In this document: positions 32,186-44,284 of the stretch, one piece after another | Layout of the letters: each line of letters begins with the position of its first letter | Position numbering within the stretch: the first letter of the stretch is position 1 | Assembly (NCBI GenBank): GCA_036172665.1 | Contig: CM069871.1 | Span: 58,526,713-58,590,712, forward strand | Direction of reading: 5' to 3' | Length of the DNA: 64,000 nucleotides | Source: Prosopocoilus inquinatus | Lineage: Eukaryota > Arthropoda > Insecta > Coleoptera > Lucanidae | Notes under the pieces: model-generated | Told to the model about the DNA's origin: nothing | Database searches by the model: none | What the model saw: only the letters and a program-made list of their open reading frames with translations | Translations under genes and position numbers: made by a program

Positions 32186-33559
32186 AATAAGGATAATTCC
32201 ACAATAGCAGTATACAGGATGTCTCTGTCTTTAAATGAAACTGTATGTTCCTCGTCACATAAGAGATTAATTCTCCAAATCTGATTGTTTTGCCAAAAAA
32301 TGAAAAACTGACCTATCACAAGCGAGCGCAGTCCCTTTGTTTTGAAACCTCTGCTTGGTTTACGACTTGTTTCAGCAATTTATCCCGCTAAACGCAATAA
32401 ACCGCAATAAAACTTTTTATTTACGTTTATAAGAACTCGGTCAAAGTCTTAATGTATACGAATATGAATCTGACTTGGGGACATCGGCATGTTTATTTGT
32501 ATTTTCAACATACGATAAGTAAGAACGTTTGTTTACGGGCCCTTTGTAATAGACAATGACAATTATGTTAAAAACGAGTACCTAATCTTCGTTAGATTTT
32601 TGCTAAAGTAATTAAACATCTTCGTACGCTAGTTTTATAACTGCGTTGAAAATACGAGAAATTATTTTTTAATTATCGCACTAATAGCTGCAGAATAAGT
32701 ATTGCAAGAGCAGAAGCTATTCCTATTGTAAACACGGAAAGCAAGAATTGGCATATGAGTACAATGAAAAATTTAAATAAATTAGATTGCCTGTACACGC
32801 AATAATCTATCGGTTCAAAATAAGTGATTGAATAACTTTGCTAGCTCTCAATCGAACTATTTTATTAATTGTTTACATTCCAACATAAAACACATGCTTT
32901 TATAAGGATAATATTGAACCTGAATTTCTGCGTCTGCTTAAACCAATAAAGACATAAAAAACTCTCGCCTAGTGCAGATGTTTATTTCGTCTTTTCGTTG
33001 TAATTTTAATAAAGAAACAAATTTATTTTTGCTGTACAAATACAATAAACTTTAGTAATCAACGTGTAAGTTGGTAATTTACAAATTAATATGATGTAAG
33101 AATTTCCACTTTTTCGATCGCCTTTAGATTGAATTTTTTAAATGTAACTGTTAAAATATGAATTAGCACAAAAGTAACCATCAATTATTGCAACACGCAC
33201 GGAATATTTTAAACTATTAAGAACTTAACTAGTTAAAAAATTTATCTGCTTTAAAAATTAACAAAAAAAAACACGATACTTGACCTGCCTTAAGTACAAT
33301 ATCTGTGTATTCGGTCATGGTCTGCGTTTTTATGACTTTTATGGCCTCGAACGTCGGAGAATAGTTGAAAACCAAGCTCCGCCGGAACATTTAAGCTGCA
33401 TTCAGCGACACTCAAACAATTTCTACGAAAAAGTAAAATAATTTTTATCTGTGTTATTATTGCTATCTGACCAATGGTTGTATAACAAGTTTTGCTTTTT
33501 TTCTTGACCACTATTTGTGGTTCCAATTAAAGACATAGGTTTAGATACACGCTGTATTT
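32186..33559. other. No feature recognised
   Basis: AT-rich DNA without recognisable coding, repeat or RNA signal. Confidence 0.5.
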
Positions 33560-34990
33560 AAAATTAGTTACCGGCATAATTCGGCCAGCTCGAAACTGGG
33601 AGGAGAGGGTCGTGGACAAAAAAATAAGTAAAATTCCCAAAATAAGAGAAAAAAACCAAGTCAGGTGACAATACAAGTATATTTAAGACAAATATCGGTA
33701 TGCGCCAACTGAAGTAAACACACCAAAGGTATCGATTACATGCAGCCATAAATAACTTCAGTCTTAAAAAGGTGGAGGTGTCCAAGACAACAATTCAATA
33801 ATGCGCAAAAATTAAATAGCAGTAATATCAAGAATGTTACATTCAAAGTTTGATGTTGGTTATATCTTAATTGTAATATATCTCAAAAACATGAATCAGT
33901 AGTAGGCGGAAAATTTATTTTGTTTCCAAAAATCTTTGACAATTCAAAATTTGTGAACTTTAGCTATAAAATTATCGATTACCTCAAAATCAGACAAAAC
34001 AATTAGTAAATAAATTAAATTAAATTGTCTTAAGTCGACTAAACAAATGTAAAATGAAGTTAATGAGCAAAAATAGTAATAAATGTGACCTGAATGAATT
34101 AAAAATTGAATGAAAGTAGTGTTCTGCAATATACGATTCGCAAAGGTCATCCACATCGATAAAGAAATGTTTTACCTCGAGAAGAACTTGTTAATGTTAC
34201 AAGTATCGCATAGAACAATATGCCGGGTTCAGATGATCTCTCGAACGAGCAGCAAGGACCGCTAAATACAGAAGCCAAATCTTCAACAGTCTGTTGTGCA
34301 AGTTTTGACCTGGTAAATCGTCTGGCATTTGTCTGTGGATCAGAAGGGTTCAATAAAAATTGTCTTTAAAAAGGACAGCAGAGAAAAATTGCCTACACAT
34401 GAACGAAGTATAATTAAGTGTAATTCCAGAAGGGAAACAAGATAGCTTACCAAGACAGTCCAAGAAAATATGCCAAGAGAAAAATTTTATAAATGGTAGA
34501 ATCGACTGAGCTTGACAATAATTTAAGTAATGGTACACGATGAAATGTAACTTCGCTTTTCAGTTAGGAGGTTATGTTAACTTAACGGCCTTTCAAAACA
34601 TTTAATCAGCGGAGACGAGCACAGTCGTTCAATGAAAGTGCTGGCATAAAATTCACTGCAAAATGTTATCTAAAATCGACCGTCAAAATATCGAATTACA
34701 TTGGCAACAATTACAACCAACAATGGCTACCAAATAAATAATTGTTTACAGACAAGCTTTGGAGAATATCTCGACGGAACGTTTGAACAGAAATTTGGAA
34801 CTTACGCAGTAGGTATAGTGAAATATACGGAAACTGACCTATGTATTTAGAAAGCGAATGATTTCGAAAATGTTAAAATTCTCGTGAGATGGCTGTACAA
34901 AAACTAGTCAGCATGGCCGGGTTTAGATGACGAATCAGGGCCGGTAATAACAGAATGGAGGAACGCATCTAAATCAAAGTGAGCCCGTTA
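33560..34990 (+). repeat. Dispersed repeat B, copy 2
   Basis: Aligns by eye with 4180-5240 and then 8040-8730, that is copy 1 minus its hAT and 345-bp insertions. It therefore shows the unoccupied state of those two sites. Divergence is substantial, with many indels. Non-coding. Confidence 0.55.
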
Positions 34991-37466
34991 CTCTTCATCA
35001 GAGTATCTAATTGGCGTACAAAATAATTTTGTTTAAAAAGTGTTGTTCGTGAACAAGAACCTGAGGAAAAAATAATTGGTTTCGCTTTTCTTAACTTCAT
35101 TCAGAAGATAAAAAAGGTAAAATATTTTATTTTCTTATTGTGTTTTACAAATTAGATTTCAATTGTCCTTGTAGTAAAGAGCTTGCTTTGCGTATTTGTT
35201 TTTGTGTTTACTGAAGAGAGAGAAAGAGAAGATACATATAAGGAAAAGTGAATGTCTAGAACATTTACTCGTGGAAAAGAATATAATACTCTTAAAAACT
35301 ATGTACCTGCTCACTTTATTGCTTAATTTCTTAAGCCTCGTGGCCCTCCAATAAGTCTGATAATAAACTTAAAAAAAACATCAGGACTCTCTAAAATTTG
35401 ATTATGATTCATTAACAAAAGGCTTATTTGTGTACGTGTTTGTATTTTTTGTGACCGACTGCGCCCCCTCTGTATATCTAATAGCGAATCCCTGGGGGTT
35501 GCGATCCCTAGATTGAGAAACCATGCCCTAGTTAATGCTTCATTAGTCTGTATTTAATAAATATTAGAAACCAAACGTAGTTTATTTCATTTGTATATTA
35601 GTTTTATTTTCAAGCGGCTCGTTTTGGCTATGGTCGGATTAATTACAAAACAGAACTCTTATTGGTTCAGTTGTGGATTGATTTCTTTTTGACCTTAATC
35701 GATGAATTGAGCAAAACTGAAATGTGGAGCTTCTATGTTACCGTACGAAGTTAAATTCAATTAATAATAAGTCAGTAACGTGCATTGCTTTGTCTGCTGG
35801 TTTTAACCAATAGGAAGTATTGTTTCCTCGAATGCATATTCCTGCGAAGTCGCAAGTTTTGGCCGAAGAGATAAAAAGGAGCAAGTTGAGGCGCAGACAG
35901 CGAAGCGCACGTCGATCAAGTATGATCCCGAGGTCACAAGTGAAAGTGCGCGGTCTCGAACCGGTTTGAGTTGTGAAACTACCGCGTGTTCGCAAACATT
36001 CTAAGCTCCGCCTACAACCGTAAACGGACTCGACACTGCGTCCCCATTGGTTGACCCCTTTTGATAATTCTTTGCCTTATTAAGCCACCTTTGTGTTGTT
36101 AATTTTATACTTCCAATTAAATGGAATTACAAACTACTTTCTGTGCTTTAATTATTGTTCTCTGAATCATGGCTGAACGCTATTACCGATCAACTTACGG
36201 ACTTTGCCGCTAAATAAAATTACATTTCTGCTCTATCGTTGAGTTTCCATTAGAGCCGTGCATAACAGAACATTAACCAACCCTGTCGCGCAAAGACTCT
36301 CATCGGAAGCCGGAGCGTAGTGGTAACATCTGATCTATTTAAACCTCGGTTCGGGTAATGGTGAAACAATTTCATTGATTTATGATTGCAGTACATGGGT
36401 TCGTAAGAGCATTTTTTTGTCAAGTCGCTTATTAACGTCTCTCGTAGTTAAAGGGTTGTGCTCCCGCTGAAATGAAAAAGTTTGAAAGCGAATTTCAGCG
36501 CGTTCAAATAATTTACAGCTGCGTTCCTGTAAAAACACAGATAGACGTTTACATTCGGAGGGGCTAAAAAGCGTTCGCCAATAATGCCAGTAAATCTATT
36601 TCCCTAAAGGCGGCAGTGAAGCATGAACCGAAATGAATCCGTTAATTTCGTAAAGCCTAATTCGAATAGTAGTCGCGATAGATGTGCCGAGCAGTTTCTA
36701 GTTTAATTAACGTCGCGAGCATTACTCGGGACGTAGAGTGAGCGTAAAGATGCGAGATAAGAACGTTGCACCCCGTATAAAAGGGTTAGTAGACTGGAGG
36801 GCCTGGTATACAGATAAGGGGTAATGAAACGGAACAATGTAGCGAACCCGGTCCTGTAATCTTGTAATCTACATCCCGGCATGGCAGTACGCCACGATGC
36901 AGAGCATTGCCGCCCATTCAACCAGCTAATCAACGCACCTAGTTTTGATTACGCGACTAACTGAGCATGCCGGGAATTTGCAACACCTCATCGCTACCCA
37001 CCTGAATGTGGGGAGCAGTGTACCATAATCGTTACTCTAGAGCAGACCTGTTGAATCGTTTACTATTACTTCCATCTACAGATTGAAGACATTCAAGTCA
37101 ACCCATAGTTAAGCTGACCATACGTCTCGATTTTCGCGGGACAGTCTCGATTTTTACAATTTGTCCCACGTCCCGCGGAGTTTTATAAAAGTTCCGCTTT
37201 TCGGAAATAATATACGTTTTGCTGATAAAGTCAAATAGCAGATTGGACTATACATGAGTTAACTTGACACAGTTTACCGGGGTCTAGGACAATTCGCCGT
37301 CGTCGATTTGCCATTGCCTATTTACGGTCGCCGATTCGCTATAGGTACAATTTCGCCGTCAGAGATTAAAGTTTTAAATGCAAAATAGTAATATACGATA
37401 CTTGTACGTAAATAAAATAAAAAAAAACTAACATATTTAATGGAAATTAAAATAATCTGTCATTAA
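34991..37466. other. Anonymous DNA
   Basis: No gene recognised. A block ending near 35531 (complement CTAGGGCATGGTTTCTCAA) looks like a hAT-type terminus, but no partner end was found. Near 37130-37200 a GC-rich block with CGGGACAGTCTCG looks like a dispersed-repeat edge. Confidence 0.4.
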
Positions 37467-37470
37467 TTAG

Positions 37471-39882
37471 CCCTTAAACCACAATGTCATACTTTGGTCT
37501 AGTATTAGTAATGTGTGTCTGTCAGGCACGCACGTAAAGAAAAATCTTTTAATTGTGTTTTGCGATAAACATCACATTAGAAACTGTCATTATGTAATAA
37601 AAATAAATAAAATAATAATAATAATAATAGCAATAATAATTAGGATCTCAAGCGCAATATTTTACGGATGAAAAGGCATTTTTGTCATAAATTATCAACA
37701 TAATTACACTTCGTTGCAACATTTATTGCATAGTTTTTTAGAACATTCTAAACAAATGGGCCTTTGACATTTTATACACTTGTAACCGGTATTTCTGTTC
37801 TTGGTGTAAGGACATAAACTACATTTACGCTTTTTTTCAAGCCTGTCACTGTCAGCCAATTGTGGTTGCTGCTGTGCTTCTTTACCATTTACCTCTTGTA
37901 ACACATTTTCAATCAAACTCTTCAAGGATGATCGTATGTTTGAAATACTTAGTCTATTTTGCAAATGCGGCTTCATAAGGATTAGAACTAGTTGTCGAAT
38001 AAACTCAAATCTCTTCATCGGTTTTGAGTTTAGAAAACATAAATATAGTATATAGCTATTTACTGTTGATATGTTCACCATCATATAGAAAATCGCCAAT
38101 GGCCATCGTCGACTTCTTCTGTTACAGGAATAATTAGAACATTTTTGGTCCATTGAATCAACTCCTCCTTTAGTGTGATGCATACTAGAAACTAGCACGA
38201 GAGCCTTATTTTTTTTGGGGACGTAACTCACCATAATAGTTATATTTTGAGAAAAACCGTACAATGATGAACTAGCTTCTCTTTTTGTGGAAGGTAAAAA
38301 TTCCGAGGGAATTTCCCTTTTATTTTTTCTTAAAGTGCCCACATATGTTAGTTTCTTCTTTTGCAGTTCTTGTATCAATTCTATCGAGGAGAACCAATTA
38401 TCCCCTGTAATATTTCTGTTGCTATTAACGAGTGGAGGAACTAATCTCAGTACACTTTGAGTTGGTATAGAGAACTTCTTTTCTTCAGCACTGAGCCCCA
38501 TCCCATCAGTCCCTTTCCCACAGTATATATAGCTATTATAAAAGTAGCTAGTACGAGCATCGGTTAGAGTTAGCAATTTTATGCCATATTTATTAGGCTT
38601 CTTTGGCATATATGGTACAAGAGTCTCATCAACGCATGCATATTCACTTATGGAATATAACTTTTGACAATTAGTTACAAACGCATTAAATATATCAGAT
38701 ATTGCAGCTGCTGGATTTTCAGTCTTTCTAGCATTTCTAGTCGTTGCGTCATCGAATCGTAAGCATGTTGTAAGAACATCAAAGCGCTTTGCGGACATAA
38801 CTGCTCTGAATATTGGCCTTCCAGTACAGCCGGTACTAAAAAGTGATACAATGTTTTCGTGGTTTGATTTGAATACGGAACTTAACATATAAAGAGTGAA
38901 AAGTCCTTTTATTTCACACTCTTCAGTAGCTCAATAATTTGATTTTTGGTTAGCTTTTGCCTTTTCCCTGACCTGTTCCAATTTTATGTTTGTCCAATGA
39001 ATAATTTCTTGAAGTATCAAATTGTCGAACAAGAGGAACCACATATCTTCAATTGCGACATCTGGACCTAAGATTTTGACGATGTTAGTCATACCGGGCA
39101 ATATCTTTATGATATTGTGCTGAGGAGTACGTGTTATTTGAGGTGCTTGAGTTGCCCACTGGAAACCATTTTTTCCATAACAGTGTAGAGGCAAATTATT
39201 TTCCATATGTAAGTCTTCAGCAATATTATTATCAACATCGTCTTCAGTTAGTTTGTCATCTAATACAGCATCGTCATCATCTTCATCATCATCACAACTG
39301 TGAATTTCGATGTCGTCAAGGTTTTCTGGTTCATAATTTGGGTCAACAACAGAACCATCTGAATCGCTTATGTCAAAATCTGGTAACGTTTCCTGACCAA
39401 TGTCGTCATCCTCAACCTCTTTCATCATACGTAATATTTTTGACTCAAAATCAGGATCGTCTATCCGTACACTTTTTAATCTAGGTCTTTTTGACACATT
39501 TGGTTCTCGTGAAGTGCTAGCCATCTTGTTGAGATCTATAATGTTAATCGTTGTTGAATTAAAGTAAAATATAAGCCGAAGAACACTTACCACAAATACG
39601 CCCGTAGTTCGTAATTTACACGTTTTTAGTAATAGCTGTCCAGGAGACACTCTGGAATACAAACGCTATTAGTAATATGTGCCTGAGAAACACTGTACTA
39701 CTTACGATCTGGTTATTCACTCAGAACTCACTGAATATATTTTGCAGTGACGTTAACACCCGAAAGAAGAAAGGTTAAGCGGGGACTACTCAAGAGCTCG
39801 GGGTGCAAAAGCTTTACGTTTAGCCGTACCAACAAAATTAAAATTGGTACGTGTCTGTTAGACACATATTACGGTTTAAGGG
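37471..39882 (-). mobile_element. piggyBac element
   Basis: 2412 bp with inverted ends CCCTTAAACC at both outer edges and subterminal short palindromes (GTGTCTGTCAGGCAC on the left, GTGTCTAACAGACAC on the right). The right flank is TTAA (39883-39886), the piggyBac target. The left flank is TTAG (37467-37470), one base off, presumably mutated. It holds one transposase gene on the - strand with a single nonsense codon. Confidence 0.93.
37704..39524 (-). pseudogene. piggyBac transposase with one in-frame stop
   Basis: ATG at 39524 (MASTSREPNVSKRPRLKSV) to the stop at 37704 spans about 606 codons, the usual piggyBac length. The first 197 codons include the acidic N-terminal region. A TGA at 38933-38931 interrupts, and the same frame continues (ATEECEIKGLFTLYMLSSVF). 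Catalytic Asp residues are visible in CVDETLVPY, TGDNWFSSIE and GGVDSMDQ. The C terminus has the Cys-rich zinc-binding domain (CSLCPYTKNRNTGYKC...CNKCCNEV). Only one base change separates this from an open transposase. The downstream part could start at the Met at 38888, giving 394 residues with the full catalytic core but no N terminus. Confidence 0.92.
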
Positions 39883-40498
39883 TTAAATATCATACATAGA
39901 AAAAAGTTATTTTATTTGTTGGGTTGGCTTGACAATATTTGCCCTGAGGGAATTAATTTACAACAATGCCAGCAGCTCAGCCGTGACGGGCGTGAGTGTT
40001 TACTTAATCGCGAAAATAAATGAATAAACCTTAATCGGAGACAAGGAGAGGATAAAAGGAAATGACTCGATTTTTGCAACAGGTTAATCTCGATGAAAAA
40101 TACTATCAATAAGCATCAAAATATACGTGAACAGAAATCCAAGCACCAAAAGGATGTTTGCGTACGTTAACGTTAACGCAAATATTACTTTATTAACCTG
40201 GAGTTTAATGTAATACCAAAACCCAAATATTGTAAAGATTCTAATATTCAGATGCAAGGTTTTATAGAAAATTAAATGTTGCGATTAAATAATGTTACAA
40301 TATTGAAAAGACTCATAACGCGTAATCATAAATTAGGTCAGAGTCGACGCAAACAGCGAATGCAGCATTTCCTGGAATTTCGTTTGCATACGGTACATTG
40401 TGCGTCGCGCAATATTGCACCTAATTAATGCATTCAATTAAGGATATTTTTTACATTGCAAATACAACTTATGATGCCCCAATTAGACCCGATTTTTT

Positions 40499-40600
40499 CA
40501 CCTCCCGATAAATTTATCTGACAGGTAATATCCTCGGAAACTATTATCGATACAGTGGTTTCCAAGGATAATATTTGGCAGATAAATTTATCAGGAGGTG
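40499..40600. repeat. Miniature foldback unit
   Basis: Imperfect inverted arms of about 44 bp (40499-40542 and 40557-40600; CACCTCC.GATAAATTTATC at each outer edge) with about six mismatches around a 14-base loop. The target duplication is not clear. It is a small MITE-like hairpin. Confidence 0.6.
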
Positions 40601-41109
40601 CCTTAGGCAAGAATCCAAGCGGGAAAAAATGCATAAAAGCTCCAGCAGGAGATTGATTCTGGTGCAGTTTACCTTGATCTAATTAGGTACGCGCTTCGTT
40701 CCTTGTAGAAGTTTTTTTTTTATTTTGATTTTTTTGGATCATTTAATTTCCCCTGAGTTTGAAGTTACTTTTGCCAAGACTTCACGGGTGTTTGTTTTTT
40801 CTGGAAATTAATTTTAAATATCTATTTGGCCCAGAACATACCGATAGTTGTAAAGTAACAACGTACGCAATGCAACAGATAAAAAGCGATGGAGGCATGC
40901 CAAATAGATTTCACAGGTCTTTCAACACTCTAGCCTCTTCCGGAGAGGAGGCGCTTCTCGATGATGCTATCCCATTTGCACTTCGTAAATTCCAATCTTC
41001 AAGTATCTCGTTTTGATTGAATTTCTATGATTTCAACTTGTTTCAACGACAGGTATGTCATCGAGTTGCGATAAATTTAGTTGACAACATACCTGATGTG
41101 AGTGATAAA

Positions 41110-41260
41110 TAATCAGCAGGAAAAGAATTCAAGTCAACTAGTGTTGGACGCTTTTTACGACGAATGTACTATTTACTCCTGCCACCTGTCCACGGCTCTG
41201 ATGCATCAAATTGTTATTGAGTGAGAGGGGAAGGAATGGAATGCGACCGCATTATAATAA
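41110..41260 (-). repeat. Dispersed repeat C, copy 1
   Basis: Inverse of 46665-46830. They share GTTGGACGCTTTTTACG, TTTACTCCTGCCA / TTTATTCCTGCCA, and ATTGAGTG followed by a GAG-rich run. Confidence 0.55.
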
Positions 41261-42577
41261 CCGCTTGTAATAATAATAGCAATAAAGTCTTTATTTTCCA
41301 CAAATTAAGTTGTAAACGAATATATAACAGAATTATGATACTCCTGCGGAAAATCGATGGGCGGAATTGAGGATTCGATATAAATATTCGCCGAAGAAGA
41401 GGTCCGAATTCATTTCCTTGATAATTACAAATTTATCACCTATCATCACTGAGCATTGATAAATCTCATTTCAAAATATTAAGTATTATTACATTTATTT
41501 ATTTTTAATCAGCGCCAGCATCATTTGAATTTAATCGTAACCGTTCTAGTTTTCCATTTTAGTAATTTAAATTGTGTGTTCCAAGAAAGTCAATGTCGAT
41601 GAGTTGAAAGAAAAATTCATTTCACGCAATAAAGAAAATCTTTTTTCTAACATAAGCTTTTTTTTTATTTTTATTTTACGCCTTTCTCTTCCTACCGTTT
41701 TTTTTTTATTTTCTATTTAACGCAGTAACTTCATTGATATTTATTTATTTTGTTAACTTGAATTATTTTTGGTTATTTGTAAAAATTTTGGTTGATCTTT
41801 TAAACATTTCATTCTCTTCGTTTCGACGAAAATTGTTTGATACTCTTAAAATGTTTAAAATAAACATTCAATTTAATTCCCACGAAAATGAAAATGAAAA
41901 CTCTGTGCCGATAAAAGTTTAATTTAACGCAATTATAATGTCAACAGAGCGAATTCGTAAGATAATGATTGCCGTAATGCTCTGAAAAAACGTGGTTCGC
42001 AATTTACGTTATAAAAATATAATTCAATAGCGATGAAGATGACAGAAGCTTATTTCAACGTAATAAAGCAACCGAGCAGAGCAGAGTTCATGAAAAACAT
42101 GTTTCTTTCCGAATATTGCGCTATGGAAAATAAATGTGTAAGACTACGGTTCAAATCAAATGCGAAATTTGAGTCAATATTTATTTCTTTTGTTTATTTG
42201 TCACAGAATAGCAATATTATATGACTAACTATCTGGATTTATGTAAATGAACCACTGAAGTATTTTTCCCAAATCAGAATTTCATAGACCGATTACTTTA
42301 ATCATTATGTAATGTACTGGCCGGTTCAACCATTATACAACAACTTCATCTGCATCTAATATCGCTAATGAACACTGTTCTTTGTATAAGTGTGCTCCTC
42401 TAGGCTAACCTTCGCTTTACACAGGAAACGCCATTTCGGTAATCAATGTAAGTCAATCAACTTTCAGCAGTAATTAAAGTCAGGCTTCCATGGTGGTAAC
42501 CGTGAATCAACTAGTTTACGTTAAGAAACGCACAAACCTCCACGTTCTGCAGGGTCAACTTAGAAAATAACTATCAT

Positions 42578-42999
42578 TAGCATTCCCCGGCTAGGATAAC
42601 GTTTAGCCCGCTGTAGGTAGTGCAATGGAACCAAGGGAAAACGCACGAGGTTCCCTCCTCACAGTCTACTGGGGAGAAACGCACCCAGTAGGTTTCAGGA
42701 ATCTAATCATAAACTTGTAAAACAAACTAGCATTCCCCGGCTAGGATAACCATAGCCCGCTGTAGGTAGTGCAATGGAACCGAGGGAAAACGCACGAGGT
42801 TCCCTCCTCACAGTCTACTGGGGGAAAACGCACCCAGTAGGTTTCAGGAATCTAATCATAAACTTGTAAAACAAACTAGCATTCCCCGGCTAGGATAACC
42901 ATAGCCCGCTGTAGGTAGTGCAATGGAACCAAGGGAAAACGCACGAGGTTCCCTCCTCACAGTCTACTGGGGGAAAACGCACCCAGTAGGTTTCAGGAA
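42578..42999 (+). repeat. Tandem array of about 150-bp units (2.8 copies)
   Basis: Units begin TAGCATTCCCCGGCTAGGAT at 42578, 42728 and 42877 (periods 150 and 149). Copies are nearly identical. Each can form a hairpin CTACTGGG...CCCAGTAG around an 8-10 base loop, and a second one GGGAA...TTCCC. The third unit ends at GTTTCAGGAAT and unrelated sequence follows. No coding frame is shared. It could be a short satellite or part of a larger element. Confidence 0.85.
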
Positions 43000-44284
43000 T
43001 GCCACGCAACGACCCGCCCGCATAACGTGGATTAGCAAACAATTAACTAGTATCAGTCAACGACTGCACCGACTTTTTAACCATCTGATTGATAAATTGT
43101 TACCAGCTGTTCATTCAGCGATATTAACAGTGGACACACTAACCTGGATTCTAATTTCTCGACCGGTGCACTTCACAAGCTCACACCACCGATGCTAACA
43201 TTACACTGACTTACGATCCCTTACTTTTATTTTCCTTTATCTTGCCACTTACATAACTGACAATTTATAACGAGTTTTGGGCTAAATTTTCTTGAGCGGT
43301 GAATCATTTTAAAACAGGGACAATGTCGCTCTAATTGCACAACGGATGTTCTGAAGTTATTTCTGATTAAATAATCCCAACACCCAAAATATTTAGTGTA
43401 AACAAAGGAAAATAAACTTTAACGGAGAGAAACTTTATGTAACTCCACAAATGCGATACAAAATTTAGTATATACAGATTGACTTTTGAAAGCTGTTTTC
43501 CAAACGGTAACAGATTGACTTTTGAAAGCGGTTTTCCGAATCGTAACAATATTATGCATTATGCAGTAAGTTTAGAAAAGTGAAATTTTACTAAACGAGT
43601 TTGGCTTGTTTAAATACGAGCGAGCGTGTAACTTAAGAAGCCTTACGAGTTTACAAAACCCTTCTAAATAAAGTATTAAAAGTAAAATACTGTCGCAATC
43701 ATTGCATTGCCAAAAATACCTATCCACAGATTTCGGCTTAAGTTGTTGATGTTTGGATGCTGGATGGTTTAAATATTTGCAATCCCATCTTTGGTAAATC
43801 CAGCTCTTCGTCGGTAAGGAAGAAATCGTTAACCCATTGAGGATTTTCGGCTTCTTTCCGTAACATTGTTGAAGAAATCCGCTGTCATGATCTAGTTGAT
43901 TGAGTGCTTTCAACCACAGTACGTGACAACTGCTGTTACTGAGTTTTCTGTAAAGAGTAGCAGTAATATTGACTTGTGCTCAATTCCACGTAAATAGGTT
44001 TTCTTCAATTTCATCCACTAGTGTGACAATAATCAGAGTTTTAACTGTTTTCTACCGAACCAATCAGCGCACTTCGTTAAGGACTTGGTGACCCCACAGC
44101 ATTCGCAACTTTGTGGAATTAACACTTCTTTAAAAATCTTTTGCAGTTAACACTGCGTTGAAATTATTTCACGTACGTCGTAGCTTCATGTAATCTATTT
44201 ACTAAAAAAAATTCTTCTCACGGACCTTCGAGTTCTACTTTTTAAGTCAAAGCGATCCACTTTCAGTGTGTTACAATTATTTCT
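43000..44284. other. No gene recognised
   Basis: Anonymous DNA with one short direct duplication, ACAGATTGACTTTTGAAAGC at 43474 and 43510 (36-bp period). Nothing else supported. Confidence 0.45.

Larger units (their letters stand above)
39887..42577. other. Anonymous DNA with small repeats
   Basis: No gene recognised. It contains the foldback unit at 40499-40600 and repeat C at 41110-41260. Open frames (for example 40759-41016) have no recognisable domain. Confidence 0.45.

Noticed and set aside
35461..35531. Possible hAT terminus (complement CTAGGGCATGGTTTCTCAA)
   Set aside because: No partner end or 8-bp duplication found, so no element could be bounded.
42923..43198. 91-codon frame starting in the tandem array
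   Set aside because: It starts inside the third repeat unit and runs into anonymous DNA; not shared by the other units.
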